Notes: generated from the sequence alone by a model not told the origin. A DNA stretch of 62,238 bases from an uncultured Pelagibacteraceae bacterium (GCA_902610515.1 CACLVZ010000001.1:160001-222238); one strand, 5' to 3'. Numbered from the stretch's first letter, positions 38,963 through 46,814 are shown. A program made the numbers and translations.

Positions 38963-40336
38963 ATGGAAATTACGAAAAAACAATCTTTGTCAGAAGCATT
39001 TAAAATTTATTTAGATAAAAGAATGTTAAAAATATTATTGCTCGGTGCAATTAGTGGTTTTCCATGGGTGATTATAGGAAGCAGTTTAAGTTTATGGTTA
39101 AAAGAAGATGGTTTAAGTAGGAGTACAATAGGTTGGGCAGGATTGATATTTGCTGTCTATGCTTTTAATTATTTATGGGCTCCTATAATCGATAGAGTTA
39201 AAATTCCTTGGTTAACAGAAAAAGTTGGCCATAGACGTGGTTGGATTATAACCATGCAAAGTATAATTTTATTATGTTTAATTAGTTGGAGCTTTACGAG
39301 TCCAATTATAAACTTGGCTTTGGTGATTAGCATTGGGCTTATAATTGCTATCGCCTCAGCTACACAAGACATAACTGTGGACGCATTGAGAATTGAGCAG
39401 ATCGGTGAAAATGAAGGAAAGTCAATGCAAGCTGGTGCCGCCATGGCTGTAGTAGGATGGTGGACAGGATACAAACTTGGAGGTGTAGCAGCTCTTAATG
39501 TAGCCGAATTTTTTCAAAGCTTAGGAATAGTTAATTATTGGCAAAAAACTTTTCTAATTTTAGGAATATTAATAATTATTTGTAACATTTGTTTAATGTT
39601 CATTAACGAACCTCAACCGATGGATAGAACAGAAAAACAAATGAAAACAGATAAGATGATACAAAATAAATTAGGTTCATCTAATTTTATGACTAAGGCT
39701 GCTACTTGGCTAACAGGCACTATTATAGGTCCAGTTATAAGTTTTTTTAAAAAGAATGGTTTTAATATTGCGATTGCAATTTTAGGTTTTGTATTCCTTT
39801 TTAAAATTGGAGAAGCTTTTTTGGGTAGGATGTCTGTAATTTTCTATAAAGAGATTGGTTTCTCGAAGTCAGATATTGCTGTTTACTCTAAAGGACTTGG
39901 CTGGATTACAACAGTCATTTTTACCCTACTTGGTGGATTATTTGCTATCCGGTCAGGAGTAATCAAAGCAATGTTTGTTTCTGGAATATTAATGGCTTCA
40001 ACAAACCTTTTGTTCTCTTTATTAGCCTGGTCAGGAAAATCTGAGTTATTGTTCGCTATCGCTGTAATATTTGATGATATGGCTGCTGCTTTTGCAACAG
40101 TTGCGTTTGTTGCATTTATTTCAATGCTTGTAGATAGAACTTATACCGCGACTCAATATGCTCTCCTTGCATCTATCGGAACAGCAGGTAGAACTACTTT
40201 AGCGGCATCCTCGGGTGCTCTGGTTGATTGGTTGAACGGAGATTGGGGAATATTTTTTATTATTACGGCGCTAATGGTTATACCGTCTCTAATATTTCTT
40301 TATATGATAAAAGATAAACTCAAACTCAATGATTAA
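38963..40336 (+). CDS. AmpG-like MFS permease (probable muropeptide transporter)
   Basis: A 457-residue transporter with about 12-14 membrane helices. The N-terminal segment LLGAISGFPWVIIGSSLSLW, then KEDGLSRSTIGWAGLIFAVYAFNYLWAPIIDRV, is the AmpG signature (G-F-P, WLK-E-G, WAP-x-x-DR). Further AmpG-type stretches are ASATQDITVDALRIEQ and DDMAAAFATVAFVAFISMLVDRTYTATQYALL. AmpG imports GlcNAc-anhydro-muropeptides for cell-wall recycling. The next gene, overlapping by 8 bases, is a cell-wall hydrolase, which supports that role. Confidence 0.85.
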   Translation: MEITKKQSLSEAFKIYLDKRMLKILLLGAISGFPWVIIGSSLSLWLKEDGLSRSTIGWAGLIFAVYAFNYLWAPIIDRVKIPWLTEKVGHRRGWIITMQSIILLCLISWSFTSPIINLALVISIGLIIAIASATQDITVDALRIEQIGENEGKSMQAGAAMAVVGWWTGYKLGGVAALNVAEFFQSLGIVNYWQKTFLILGILIIICNICLMFINEPQPMDRTEKQMKTDKMIQNKLGSSNFMTKAATWLTGTIIGPVISFFKKNGFNIAIAILGFVFLFKIGEAFLGRMSVIFYKEIGFSKSDIAVYSKGLGWITTVIFTLLGGLFAIRSGVIKAMFVSGILMASTNLLFSLLAWSGKSELLFAIAVIFDDMAAAFATVAFVAFISMLVDRTYTATQYALLASIGTAGRTTLAASSGALVDWLNGDWGIFFIITALMVIPSLIFLYMIKDKLKLND

Positions 40337-41069
40337 GTATTTTACTAATAATTTTTCTATAACTAATCTTTACAAAAGTCCTTCAATAAAATCTGAAATA
40401 GTAACACAAATGATTTTTGGAGACAGTTTTTCGATATTAAAAAGAAGTGGAAAATGGTTGAAAATAAAAATAAAGGAAGATGGCTACAAAGGTTATATTA
40501 AGAAACGGAAATTTTCTGAATTTTCCAGACCTACACATAAAGTTTGCGTCCTTAGGTCTAAGGTTTACAGCAATTCAAACAAAAGGATCAAGATAAATGA
40601 GATATCTTTTGGTTCAAAAATTAAAAAAATAGAAAGTAAAAATAATTTCTTAAAATTTTCGAAGGGATGGGTAAGTAAAAATGATGTAAAACCAATTTCT
40701 TTTAAAGAAAAAAGCCCTTTTAGAAAAATATCTATCTTTAAAAATATCAAATATAAATGGGGAGGAAAATCTTTTAAAGGAATAGATTGCTCAGCATTGA
40801 TACAAGTTTTTTTAAATTTTAATAATGAATTTTGTCCAAGGGATGCTAAAGATCAAGTAAAATTTTTTAAAAAGAATACAAAATTAAAAAGAATAAAAAA
40901 AAATAACATTATTTACTGGAAAGGTCACGTAGCTCTTGCTATTTCAAATAAAAAACTTATTCATGCCTACGGACCAATGAAAAAAACTGTTGTAATGGGA
41001 ATTAATCATACAATCAAAAAAATTGAGAGGACTGCTAATTTAAAAGTAATAGGTGTTAAAAGGCTTTAA
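40329..41069 (+). CDS. NlpC/P60 family cysteine peptidase with SH3-like domains
   Basis: A 246-residue protein without a clear signal peptide. Two SH3-like segments (about 10-60 and 68-120, with SGKWLKIKIKEDGYKGYIKK and FLKFSKGWVSKNDV) precede the NlpC/P60 domain. The catalytic cysteine is in FKGIDCSALIQVFL and the histidine in YWKGHVALAISNKKLIHA. Such enzymes cut gamma-D-glutamyl-diaminopimelate bonds in peptidoglycan peptides. The lack of export signal and coupling to the AmpG-like gene suggest cytoplasmic trimming of recycled muropeptides, which is inference. Confidence 0.86.
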   Translation: MIKYFTNNFSITNLYKSPSIKSEIVTQMIFGDSFSILKRSGKWLKIKIKEDGYKGYIKKRKFSEFSRPTHKVCVLRSKVYSNSNKRIKINEISFGSKIKKIESKNNFLKFSKGWVSKNDVKPISFKEKSPFRKISIFKNIKYKWGGKSFKGIDCSALIQVFLNFNNEFCPRDAKDQVKFFKKNTKLKRIKKNNIIYWKGHVALAISNKKLIHAYGPMKKTVVMGINHTIKKIERTANLKVIGVKRL

Positions 41070-41167
41070 AAGGCAAAGGCAGTTTCAGTCTCCCTCCACT
41101 GCCCTTAATAATTATTTAAATGATTCGACCGAGAAATTTAAGACTCTTTTTAGTTGAGTGTGGATAT

Positions 41168-41241
41168 AAAATGGCGGAGAGAGAGGGATTCGAACCCTCG
41201 AAACGGTTTCCCGTTTACACGCTTTCCAAGCGTGCGCCTTC
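41168..41241. repeat. 74-bp direct repeat, distal copy (tRNA-Ser 3' part)
   Basis: This stretch is identical over 74 bases to 42514-42587, the 3' portion of the tRNA-Ser gene plus 4 bases past its CCA. Identity stops at 41242, where the real tRNA continues into its D arm. A copy of the tRNA 3' end beyond an insert is the classic footprint of site-specific integration (attL/attR). It lies in the 260-base gap between the NlpC/P60 and trypsin-like genes, the longest gene-free stretch in the window. Confidence 0.95.
41172..41241 (-). pseudogene. Truncated tRNA-Ser (3' 70 bases only)
   Basis: It contains CCA, the acceptor 3' strand, T arm, variable arm and most of the anticodon arm with GGA. The bases that follow (cacccagacttc on the plus strand) do not form a D arm or the 5' acceptor strand. 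It cannot fold as a tRNA and should be non-functional. Confidence 0.9.
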
Positions 41242-41305
41242 CACCCAGACTTCTAGAGTTGTTGATTAGCGCGCAGTATTTTTTGCAAATTTTAAAAAAG
41301 TTGAG

Positions 41306-41328
41306 CTGGTGGCGCCCATGCGGAGTCC
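41306..41328. repeat. Imperfect 23-bp repeat, copy at the 3' side of the trypsin-like gene
   Basis: A GC-rich stretch (ctggtggcgcccatg...) lies just outside the stop codon of the trypsin-like gene. It matches 42449-42471, just upstream of the gene's start codon, at 16 of 23 aligned positions with an exact CGCCCAT core. It stands out from the AT-rich surroundings. Chance similarity is possible. Confidence 0.4.
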
Positions 41329-41329
41329 A

Positions 41330-42448
41330 TTACTTACAAAAAGTATACATTGTAGAATCTTCAAGCACAGATGCTACATCCGTTTTATTGCTAAATTTTT
41401 GCTTCGTTAAGGATGTATTGATTTGATTAGAGTCTAAGAAACTTTTCAGAGAGGAAGATTTAATACCAAAGTTTACTGACTCTGTTTTGTCTTTTCGCAA
41501 ACCTGAAACAGCAACAGCAACTAATTTACCTGTTTTCTCATCTACAATTGGTCCACCACTACTTCCGGGATTAAGAGCAGCATCGATTTGAAGCCTTGTG
41601 GAATCATCTCCAACTCCTTTTAGTGAGCTAACAATACCTGAAGTAAACTTAATATCATCACTTAAATATTTACCAAAAGGGTATCCTGCTGCAATTATTC
41701 TTTGAAGCTTACTTGGCGGATTTTCTGCAATTTGAATAAAGCTATCATTATTAACATTAACTTTTAGTAATGCTAAATCTAAAAAACTGTCTTTAGCTAT
41801 AATCTGTGCATCTACTTCCTTATTGTTGTACATGATCTTAGAATTATTTTTGCAACTTTTAACGACATGATTGTTTGTAATTAGGTAATTATTTGAAATA
41901 AAAAAAGCTGTTCCAGACGAAGCTTTTTTACTTTTCGATCCAGTACTTTTTTTTGAAGCAGTTTTAGCTGTCGGATATGTCTTGATATTCATCCAAGTTT
42001 GTGAAGAGTAGTTATAACCAGTTGGTAGGTTAACCTCAAAATACCCGTCTTTAAAAATAAATGTTCTGCCCATTCGACTTTTATCTCCCATAAACCAATC
42101 TCCAGTTAGAAGCGTCGGTGTGGCAGTTTTTTTAAGTCGCATTTTAACTTGCCCGACCTTCCATAACATTGCGTTCTCATCCGTTAAAATTCCTAAATAA
42201 TCATAACCTGGAAGTACTCCAAAAGTGTTTTTAACTATTGCAATCTCATACTTATTATTTGAACCAATATAAACTCCTTCAATTCTATCAAGATCTCTTC
42301 CTGCAAAATATTTTTCAATAAAAGCTGATTTGTTTAATCCTGGAGGCCAAGGGTATTTCCAACTAGACGTGCTTGAGGTTGTTGTGCCTGTAGTATAACA
42401 AGACGTGACTGTAATACTTAAAATAATTGCTAATAAAAGTTTTTTCAT
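41330..42448 (-). CDS. Trypsin-like (S1C) serine protease lipoprotein
   Basis: A 372-residue protein from the ATG at 42448. An upstream ATG at 42478 would spoil the signal. The N-terminus MKKLLLAIILSITVTSCYTT is a lipoprotein signal with lipobox TVTSC, so it is probably anchored in the outer or inner membrane facing the periplasm. The protease domain begins near residue 180: His in YLITNNHVVKSC, Asp in SFLDLALLKVN, Ser in LNPGSSGGPIVDEKTG. No PDZ domain follows, unlike DegP. The N-terminal 150 residues (FAGRDLDRIEGVY; MLWKVGQVKMRL) are an unrecognised domain. It is the only gene between the tRNA-Ser repeats. Confidence 0.88.
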   Translation of the reverse strand: MKKLLLAIILSITVTSCYTTGTTTSSTSSWKYPWPPGLNKSAFIEKYFAGRDLDRIEGVYIGSNNKYEIAIVKNTFGVLPGYDYLGILTDENAMLWKVGQVKMRLKKTATPTLLTGDWFMGDKSRMGRTFIFKDGYFEVNLPTGYNYSSQTWMNIKTYPTAKTASKKSTGSKSKKASSGTAFFISNNYLITNNHVVKSCKNNSKIMYNNKEVDAQIIAKDSFLDLALLKVNVNNDSFIQIAENPPSKLQRIIAAGYPFGKYLSDDIKFTSGIVSSLKGVGDDSTRLQIDAALNPGSSGGPIVDEKTGKLVAVAVSGLRKDKTESVNFGIKSSSLKSFLDSNQINTSLTKQKFSNKTDVASVLEDSTMYTFCK

Positions 42449-42471
42449 CTGTTGACGCCCATATGACGACC
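42449..42471. repeat. Imperfect 23-bp repeat, copy at the 5' side of the trypsin-like gene
   Basis: This is the partner of 41306-41328 (ctgttgacgcccatatg...). It abuts the ATG at 42448 and so covers the ribosome-binding and leader region of the gene. It could be part of a regulatory site or a leftover of the module's boundary. The similarity (16 of 23) is modest. Confidence 0.4.
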
Positions 42472-42513
42472 AAACCATCTTATTTATAAATTATAAGTTG
42501 TGCAAGATCTTAA

Positions 42514-42587
42514 AAAATGGCGGAGAGAGAGGGATTCGAACCCTCGAAACGGTTTCCCGTTTACACGCTTTCCAAGCGTGCGCCTTC
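42514..42587. repeat. 74-bp direct repeat, tRNA-proximal copy
   Basis: This is the 3' part of the intact tRNA-Ser plus 4 bases, identical to 41168-41241. It would be the att site kept functional within the tRNA. Confidence 0.95.
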
Positions 42588-42607
42588 AACCACTCGGCCA
42601 CCTCTCC
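42518..42607 (-). tRNA. tRNA-Ser (GGA)
   Basis: A 90-base class II tRNA with encoded CCA. The acceptor stem pairs GGAGAGG with TCTCTCC (one G-T pair), with discriminator G. The D stem is GCC/GGC. The anticodon stem CACGC/GCGTG encloses TTGGAAA with anticodon GGA, reading UCC/UCU. The long variable arm AAACGG/CCGTTT is serine-typical. The T arm GAGGG-TTCGAAT-CCCTC is canonical. Its first 47 bases are also read as the last codons and stop of the methyltransferase gene. Confidence 0.97.
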
Positions 42608-43310
42608 ATTTTTTTTCACTAATTTTATTTTTCTCCAGTAGATATACAAAATGAAAATCAGGGTTTGCCATAAATAATAAATATGAAGGGTAAAGTTTAA
42701 TAGAGATATTTCTCTCTAAAATGTTGACTTTAATTTTTTTTAATAGGTTATCAAAGTTGGTTTTTGTATAATACTTTTTGGGTATTTCGACATCGTTAAA
42801 ATAATTACCTAGAAAATCCATAAATCTGATAATATTATTTGATAATGGACCTGACTGAAAATGATCTTTTACAATTAAAATATTGGATATTTTTAGTAAT
42901 TGTTTTAATGTTGAAATTATCAAATCTTCTTTCTCTATATTCATATGATGCAAGACGTCATTGATCATACAATAATCATATTTTTTATCTTTCGGAATAG
43001 ATTTTAAATTTTTAAAATTGATCTTGCTACCATAGATTTTTTTTAATTTTAATGTTTCAGATTTTGAGTAAAAATCATAACAATCAATTTTTACAATAAT
43101 ATTTTTTTGTTTTTTTTTTAATTTTGTTAAAACAAAATATATGACTTGAGGTTGAAAACCACTGCCGTAATCTAAAATTTTAATGGATTTTTTATTTTTA
43201 CTATATCTTAAAATTTTATTCACAATTATATCACTCAATTTATCCGATCTGAAATCACCCAATACAAAATCTCTTAAATTTTTAAGAAGGTTTTTGAAAA
43301 TTTGAACCAT
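42561..43310 (-). CDS. SAM-dependent methyltransferase, reading into tRNA-Ser
   Basis: A 249-residue class I methyltransferase-like protein. The SAM loop is [26 protein letters not shown] is the acidic strand end, and [20 protein letters not shown] is the 'DVLHH' motif of small-molecule and lipid methyltransferases. The last 15 residues ([15 protein letters not shown]) are encoded by the 5' half of tRNA-Ser, and the TAA is inside the tRNA. A native stop before the tRNA appears to be lost. The product likely works on a glycan or lipid intermediate, given the adjacent GT-C-like and GT2 genes. The substrate is unknown. Confidence 0.75.
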   Translation of the reverse strand: MVQIFKNLLKNLRDFVLGDFRSDKLSDIIVNKILRYSKNKKSIKILDYGSGFQPQVIYFVLTKLKKKQKNIIVKIDCYDFYSKSETLKLKKIYGSKINFKNLKSIPKDKKYDYCMINDVLHHMNIEKEDLIISTLKQLLKISNILIVKDHFQSGPLSNNIIRFMDFLGNYFNDVEIPKKYYTKTNFDNLLKKIKVNILERNISIKLYPSYLLFMANPDFHFVYLLEKNKISEKKWRGGRVVEGARLESV

Positions 43311-43319
43311 TTTTTTAAT

Positions 43320-44573
43320 TTAATTTATATATTTTGTTATTTTAAATAAGTTGTTTAAGAAAGCTGAAGAAAAGTATAATAGATAATATAAAAATAAAAA
43401 AATTATATTTTTAAAATAATCTAAAAAATTTGAAATATAATTATTTTTTAAAACCAAAAATAATAAAAGCAGAAACATTGGCTCGTAGTATTTTTGATAA
43501 ATAATATAAGCGCTAAATCCAAATATTAGAATTAAGATTAGAATTAGACTCTCTCTATTGAATTTCACTAGTTCAAATAAAAGTATAAATCCAACTATTG
43601 ATGAAATAAAAAACAAGTATTCATTTTTGAAAATTAAGTATGATAGTTTCATAAAAAAACCACCTCCATTTGTATAGTTATAATCAAAGAAAAAACTACA
43701 AATAATTAATAAAATTAAGGATACAAGAATGATAAATTTCTTTTCTAAAATATTTTTGATTTGTAACGATTTTGAATTAGATATCAACATAATCAAGTAA
43801 ATTGGTAATAAATAAAAGCCAATTATTGAAGAGTTGACCAAAATTACATTACTAAAATTTGTATCAAATGTCCCACTTAGAATTCTTGGATCAAGGTAAA
43901 TATGAATAAATCCAGGGATAGTCATTAACGAAATAAAAAGTGAAATCTTTATAAATTCAGATAATTTTAAATTTTTAAAAAAGATATACATTAAAAATAA
44001 ATAAATAAGAGCGTAATACTGTCGTGTATAAACAGCCAAAGCTAAAAAAATAGTTTGATAAATAATATTTTTGTTAATTGTATTACTTTGGTTTTTTTCC
44101 CAGATTAAGAAAAATCTTAAAAATAAAAGAAAGAAAATTAATGCTGTGTTGTGGGCGTTTAACCAAATTGCAGATGATCTAAAAGCGGGTAAAATTATTA
44201 TAATTGAAGATAAGACTAATTTAGATGACCTGTTTAGATTAGGAAATTTTATTGATAAACAATTATAAAAAAGTAATGGTATTAATAAACTAATTAAACA
44301 ATAAAAAAATCTTAAATAGTATTCAGAGGTAATAAAGATATTTATTTTCGAAATCAAAATATAGTGAAGCGGGGTATGTACAGTCCATTGAGTACCTAAA
44401 ACAAAAAATTTATATTTTATTGCCTCAATATAACCCCAAGTATATTTAAAATCTTCAATGAAACCACCGCTTCCGGATGAGTCTTCATTTAAAAAAAATC
44501 CTAGAATTAAAGAAATAGTAGAAAAAAAAAGAATTAGTTTACTATATAAAAGATTTTTTTTTTCTGTATTCAT
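43320..44573 (-). CDS. Polytopic membrane protein, GT-C/ArnT-like (putative glycosyltransferase)
   Basis: A 417-residue protein with about 10-12 hydrophobic helices and few polar loops. The early region has a GSGGFIEDFKYTWGYIEAIKY segment, then TQWTVHTPLHYILISKINIF and YYLRFFYCLISLLIPLLFYN, which resemble the first periplasmic loop and helices of dolichyl/undecaprenyl-phosphate sugar transferases. The overall AT content is extreme. The family is not certain; an oligosaccharide polymerase or ligase is the main alternative. Neighbours are a methyltransferase and, divergently, a GT2 that could make its lipid-linked sugar donor. Confidence 0.62.
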   Translation of the reverse strand: MNTEKKNLLYSKLILFFSTISLILGFFLNEDSSGSGGFIEDFKYTWGYIEAIKYKFFVLGTQWTVHTPLHYILISKINIFITSEYYLRFFYCLISLLIPLLFYNCLSIKFPNLNRSSKLVLSSIIIILPAFRSSAIWLNAHNTALIFFLLFLRFFLIWEKNQSNTINKNIIYQTIFLALAVYTRQYYALIYLFLMYIFFKNLKLSEFIKISLFISLMTIPGFIHIYLDPRILSGTFDTNFSNVILVNSSIIGFYLLPIYLIMLISNSKSLQIKNILEKKFIILVSLILLIICSFFFDYNYTNGGGFFMKLSYLIFKNEYLFFISSIVGFILLFELVKFNRESLILILILIFGFSAYIIYQKYYEPMFLLLLFLVLKNNYISNFLDYFKNIIFLFLYYLLYFSSAFLNNLFKITKYIN

Positions 44574-44603
44574 TTTAAAAATAATGCTTATCTTAAAAAA
44601 TAC

Positions 44604-45329
44604 ATGAGAGAAATATCAATTATAATACCTATTTTCAATGAAGGTAGAAATATCAATGAATTAACGCAATTAATTACCAAAAATTTGGCTCGCATCAAAA
44701 AAAGATTTAAATTTGAGGTAATATTTGTTGATGATAATTCCTCAGATGAAAGTCATAAAATTCTTAAAGATATAAGAACAAAAAGGATAAAATATTTTAT
44801 AAGAAAAAAAAATAGAGATTTGTCACAATCTTGTATGTTGGGTTTTGATAAAGCAAAATATAATAATATATTAATTATGGACGGAGACTTACAGCATAAC
44901 CCTAAATATTTGCCAAAAATCTTAGAATTATTTTGGTCTCGTAATTTAGATTTTCTTATTTGTTGTAGAAATTTTTTTAAAGTTATTGAGAACTCAAAAA
45001 GTTACTTTATTAAAATACGAACTTTTCTCTCAGTTATTATAACTTTTATATTTAACTTTATGGTAATAAAAAAAACTGATGATCCTATGAGTGGGTATTT
45101 TATTTTTAAAAAAGAAATTTACTTTAAAAATAAAGAAAAAATGTTTGGACGCGGGTACAAAATTCTTGCTGATCTTTTAACGGTAGAAAAAAAATACTAC
45201 AAAATCTTAAATTACCCAATAAAATTTGACTCAAGAAAAAAGGATAAAAGTAAAATAAGTTTGAAAATTTTGTTTCTCATCATTTTGTTGATAATAAGAA
45301 GATCAAGTTCCTTTATCAAATATTCTTAA
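44604..45329 (+). CDS. Family 2 glycosyltransferase (dolichol-phosphate mannosyltransferase-like)
   Basis: A 241-residue GT-A enzyme. It starts ISIIIPIFNEGRNINELTQL, has the nucleotide-binding VIFVDDNSSDESHKIL, and the DxD-type NILIMDGDLQHNPKYLPKILE. This 'DGDLQH' form is characteristic of polyprenyl-phosphate sugar transferases (DPM1-like). DDPMSGYFIFKKEIY and the hydrophobic C-terminus (ILFLIILLIIRRSS) fit membrane association. It probably charges undecaprenyl phosphate with a sugar for a GT-C partner such as the divergent gene at 43320. The 3' end overlaps the convergent unknown gene by 27 bases. Confidence 0.87.
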   Translation: MREISIIIPIFNEGRNINELTQLITKNLARIKKRFKFEVIFVDDNSSDESHKILKDIRTKRIKYFIRKKNRDLSQSCMLGFDKAKYNNILIMDGDLQHNPKYLPKILELFWSRNLDFLICCRNFFKVIENSKSYFIKIRTFLSVIITFIFNFMVIKKTDDPMSGYFIFKKEIYFKNKEKMFGRGYKILADLLTVEKKYYKILNYPIKFDSRKKDKSKISLKILFLIILLIIRRSSSFIKYS

Positions 45330-45875
45330 AATACGATCGATGCCCCTGGATCTAGGCAACCCAATAAAATTAAAGTTTATCTCCTCAACTTCTTTAATGC
45401 AAAGTTCATCTAATTTTAAATCTGCAAAGAAATTTAATGTAAATTTTTTCTTTAGAAATTTAAATATAAATATCTTCATTTTATCATTTTTTGCATTTAG
45501 CATAGAGTAAAATGATAAAATTTTAATTTTTTTGTTTTTTAATAATATTTTTTTTAAAAGAATATAATAAAAGTAGACAACTCTACTTATGCTAAACTCA
45601 ATCTTAAGATCTGTGGAGACTAAATACAATTTTTCACACCTTTCGCTTAAATTATTTAAATAATCAATATATTTTGATACATACTCATTTAAACTATCTA
45701 GTGCTAAACTTGTGATACTGTAGTGAAACCCAGAAACCACAATAATATCATACTTATTATTTTTTTCTGATACCCATGATTCTCTAAAAGAAATATAATT
45801 AATATTATTCCCTTTAAATTTATCTTGAAAAAGTTTTTTAATGGCATTACTTGAGCCTATAATTAATATATTCAT
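45303..45875 (-). CDS. Unknown protein, Rossmann-like N-terminus (190 aa)
   Basis: A 190-residue protein not recognised. It starts MNILIIGSSNAIKKLFQDKF, resembling a Rossmann strand-loop-helix without the full GxxGxxG. It then has YDIIVVSGFHYSITSLALDS, KLYLVSTDLKI and a hydrophobic helix (VVYFYYILLKKILL). The C-terminus is FNFIGLPRSRGIDRILRIF. This suggests a sugar epimerase-like or SGNH-like fold, but neither is convincing. It sits antisense to its neighbours in the glycan cluster, overlapping the GT2 end by 27 bases. Confidence 0.6.
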   Translation of the reverse strand: MNILIIGSSNAIKKLFQDKFKGNNINYISFRESWVSEKNNKYDIIVVSGFHYSITSLALDSLNEYVSKYIDYLNNLSERCEKLYLVSTDLKIEFSISRVVYFYYILLKKILLKNKKIKILSFYSMLNAKNDKMKIFIFKFLKKKFTLNFFADLKLDELCIKEVEEINFNFIGLPRSRGIDRILRIFDKGT

Positions 45876-45895
45876 AATATAACTAAATATATAAA

Positions 45896-46813
45896 ATGAA
45901 TTTTAAAGAGGCAATATTAGGATCGGGTATTAGTTCTTACATATACTTTAAAAGTGCATCAGAAAAAGCAACAGTCTTTTCATCAAAAAAAAGCGTGACT
46001 ATCAAAAGTAAAAATTTTTATGAATTTAATACAATTGGTGGAAACTCAAATATTTGGGGAGGCTATATAAATTATGATAGACACCAAAAGTTTTTGAAGA
46101 ATACAAAGTACAAAAATTTTATTAATAAAAAATTTTTTAAAATAAAAGAGATTTTTACTGGATTAAAACATTTTAAAAATACTAATTGTATTGTTGATGA
46201 AAAAGATAAAATTTTTAGAGTAAATGAATATCATTTTAAAAATAAGTTAAAATGTGAAGAAATAAAAAAAATTCTAGTTAATAAAAAAAACCTAAGTCTA
46301 ATATCTGATAATGGGGACTATCAAACTGATAAATTAGTACTTTGCGTTGGTAATTTAGGTCTTATTAAACTTATGTATAATTCAGGATGGCTAAACACTA
46401 AGGACATAATTTCTTTTGAGGATGGAAATTGTGGCTACACACTAAATCTATCAAATGACTTTAATAAAAATTACTATATACCGATGCCAATTTCAAAAAT
46501 ATTAGAAAAGCTTATCTACAAAAGATCTATTGAATATAAGCTATCTAAAAATTTTTTAGTTTTACAAAAGTTTTCAAAGTCTTCGAATGTACATTCATTT
46601 GATTGTAGTGAAATTTTGAAGATGAAAAGTTCGAAGATTAGATTTTTTTTATCAAACCATATCGTAAATCTAAGAATAAATAATTTACCAATTAGAAAAT
46701 TTATAAAACAAAAATCGGATAAGATTAATGTTTTCTGCAGTGGAACTGTTAAAAAATATTTAGCAGGACCAGTTATACAAGACCTCATATTAGATATAGT
46801 TGAAAATAAATAA
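45896..46813 (+). CDS. GMC-like FAD oxidoreductase, reduced form (305 aa)
   Basis: A 305-residue protein with a weak FAD-binding start (EAILGSGISSYIYFKSASEKA) and the phrase TIGGNSNIWGGYINYD, which matches the 'G-G-x-S-x-x-W-G-G' segment of GMC-type and related oxidoreductases. A second nucleotide strand is KLVLCVGNLGLIKLMYNSGW. It is shorter than usual GMC enzymes (about 500), with a reduced substrate domain. It ends FCSGTVKKYLAGPVIQDLIL. It could oxidise a sugar in the cluster's pathway. The catalytic His pair is not clear. Confidence 0.6.
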   Translation: MNFKEAILGSGISSYIYFKSASEKATVFSSKKSVTIKSKNFYEFNTIGGNSNIWGGYINYDRHQKFLKNTKYKNFINKKFFKIKEIFTGLKHFKNTNCIVDEKDKIFRVNEYHFKNKLKCEEIKKILVNKKNLSLISDNGDYQTDKLVLCVGNLGLIKLMYNSGWLNTKDIISFEDGNCGYTLNLSNDFNKNYYIPMPISKILEKLIYKRSIEYKLSKNFLVLQKFSKSSNVHSFDCSEILKMKSSKIRFFLSNHIVNLRINNLPIRKFIKQKSDKINVFCSGTVKKYLAGPVIQDLILDIVENK

Positions 46814-46814
46814 A

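Larger units (their letters stand above)
41168..42587. mobile_element. Putative tRNA-Ser-bounded mini-island or integration scar
   Basis: Two perfect 74-base direct repeats (41168-41241 and 42514-42587) enclose 1,272 bases holding one gene, a trypsin-like lipoprotein. The intact tRNA-Ser lies at the right end with its 3' end toward the insert, as expected for integration into a tRNA 3' end. No integrase, excisionase or transposase is present, so this would be a remnant or an element mobilised by an enzyme elsewhere. A simple local duplication is the alternative. Confidence 0.55.

Noticed and set aside
41075-41106. Possible terminator hairpin after the NlpC/P60 gene (GGCAGT ... ACTGCC)
   Set aside because: The stem is only 6 solid pairs with a 14-base loop, and no T-run follows directly. 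Too weak to call.
41172-41300. A second functional tRNA-Ser
   Set aside because: Only the 3' 70 bases are present. The following sequence cannot form the D arm or 5' acceptor strand.
41246-41330. tmRNA or SRP RNA in the gene-free stretch beside the trypsin-like gene
   Set aside because: I looked for a tmRNA acceptor/tag sequence and the SRP core loop and found neither. The GC-rich patch is better described as one of the imperfect repeats.
42449-42478. Longer start for the trypsin-like lipoprotein
   Set aside because: It puts ten polar residues before the signal peptide. The ATG at 42448 gives a standard lipoprotein signal.
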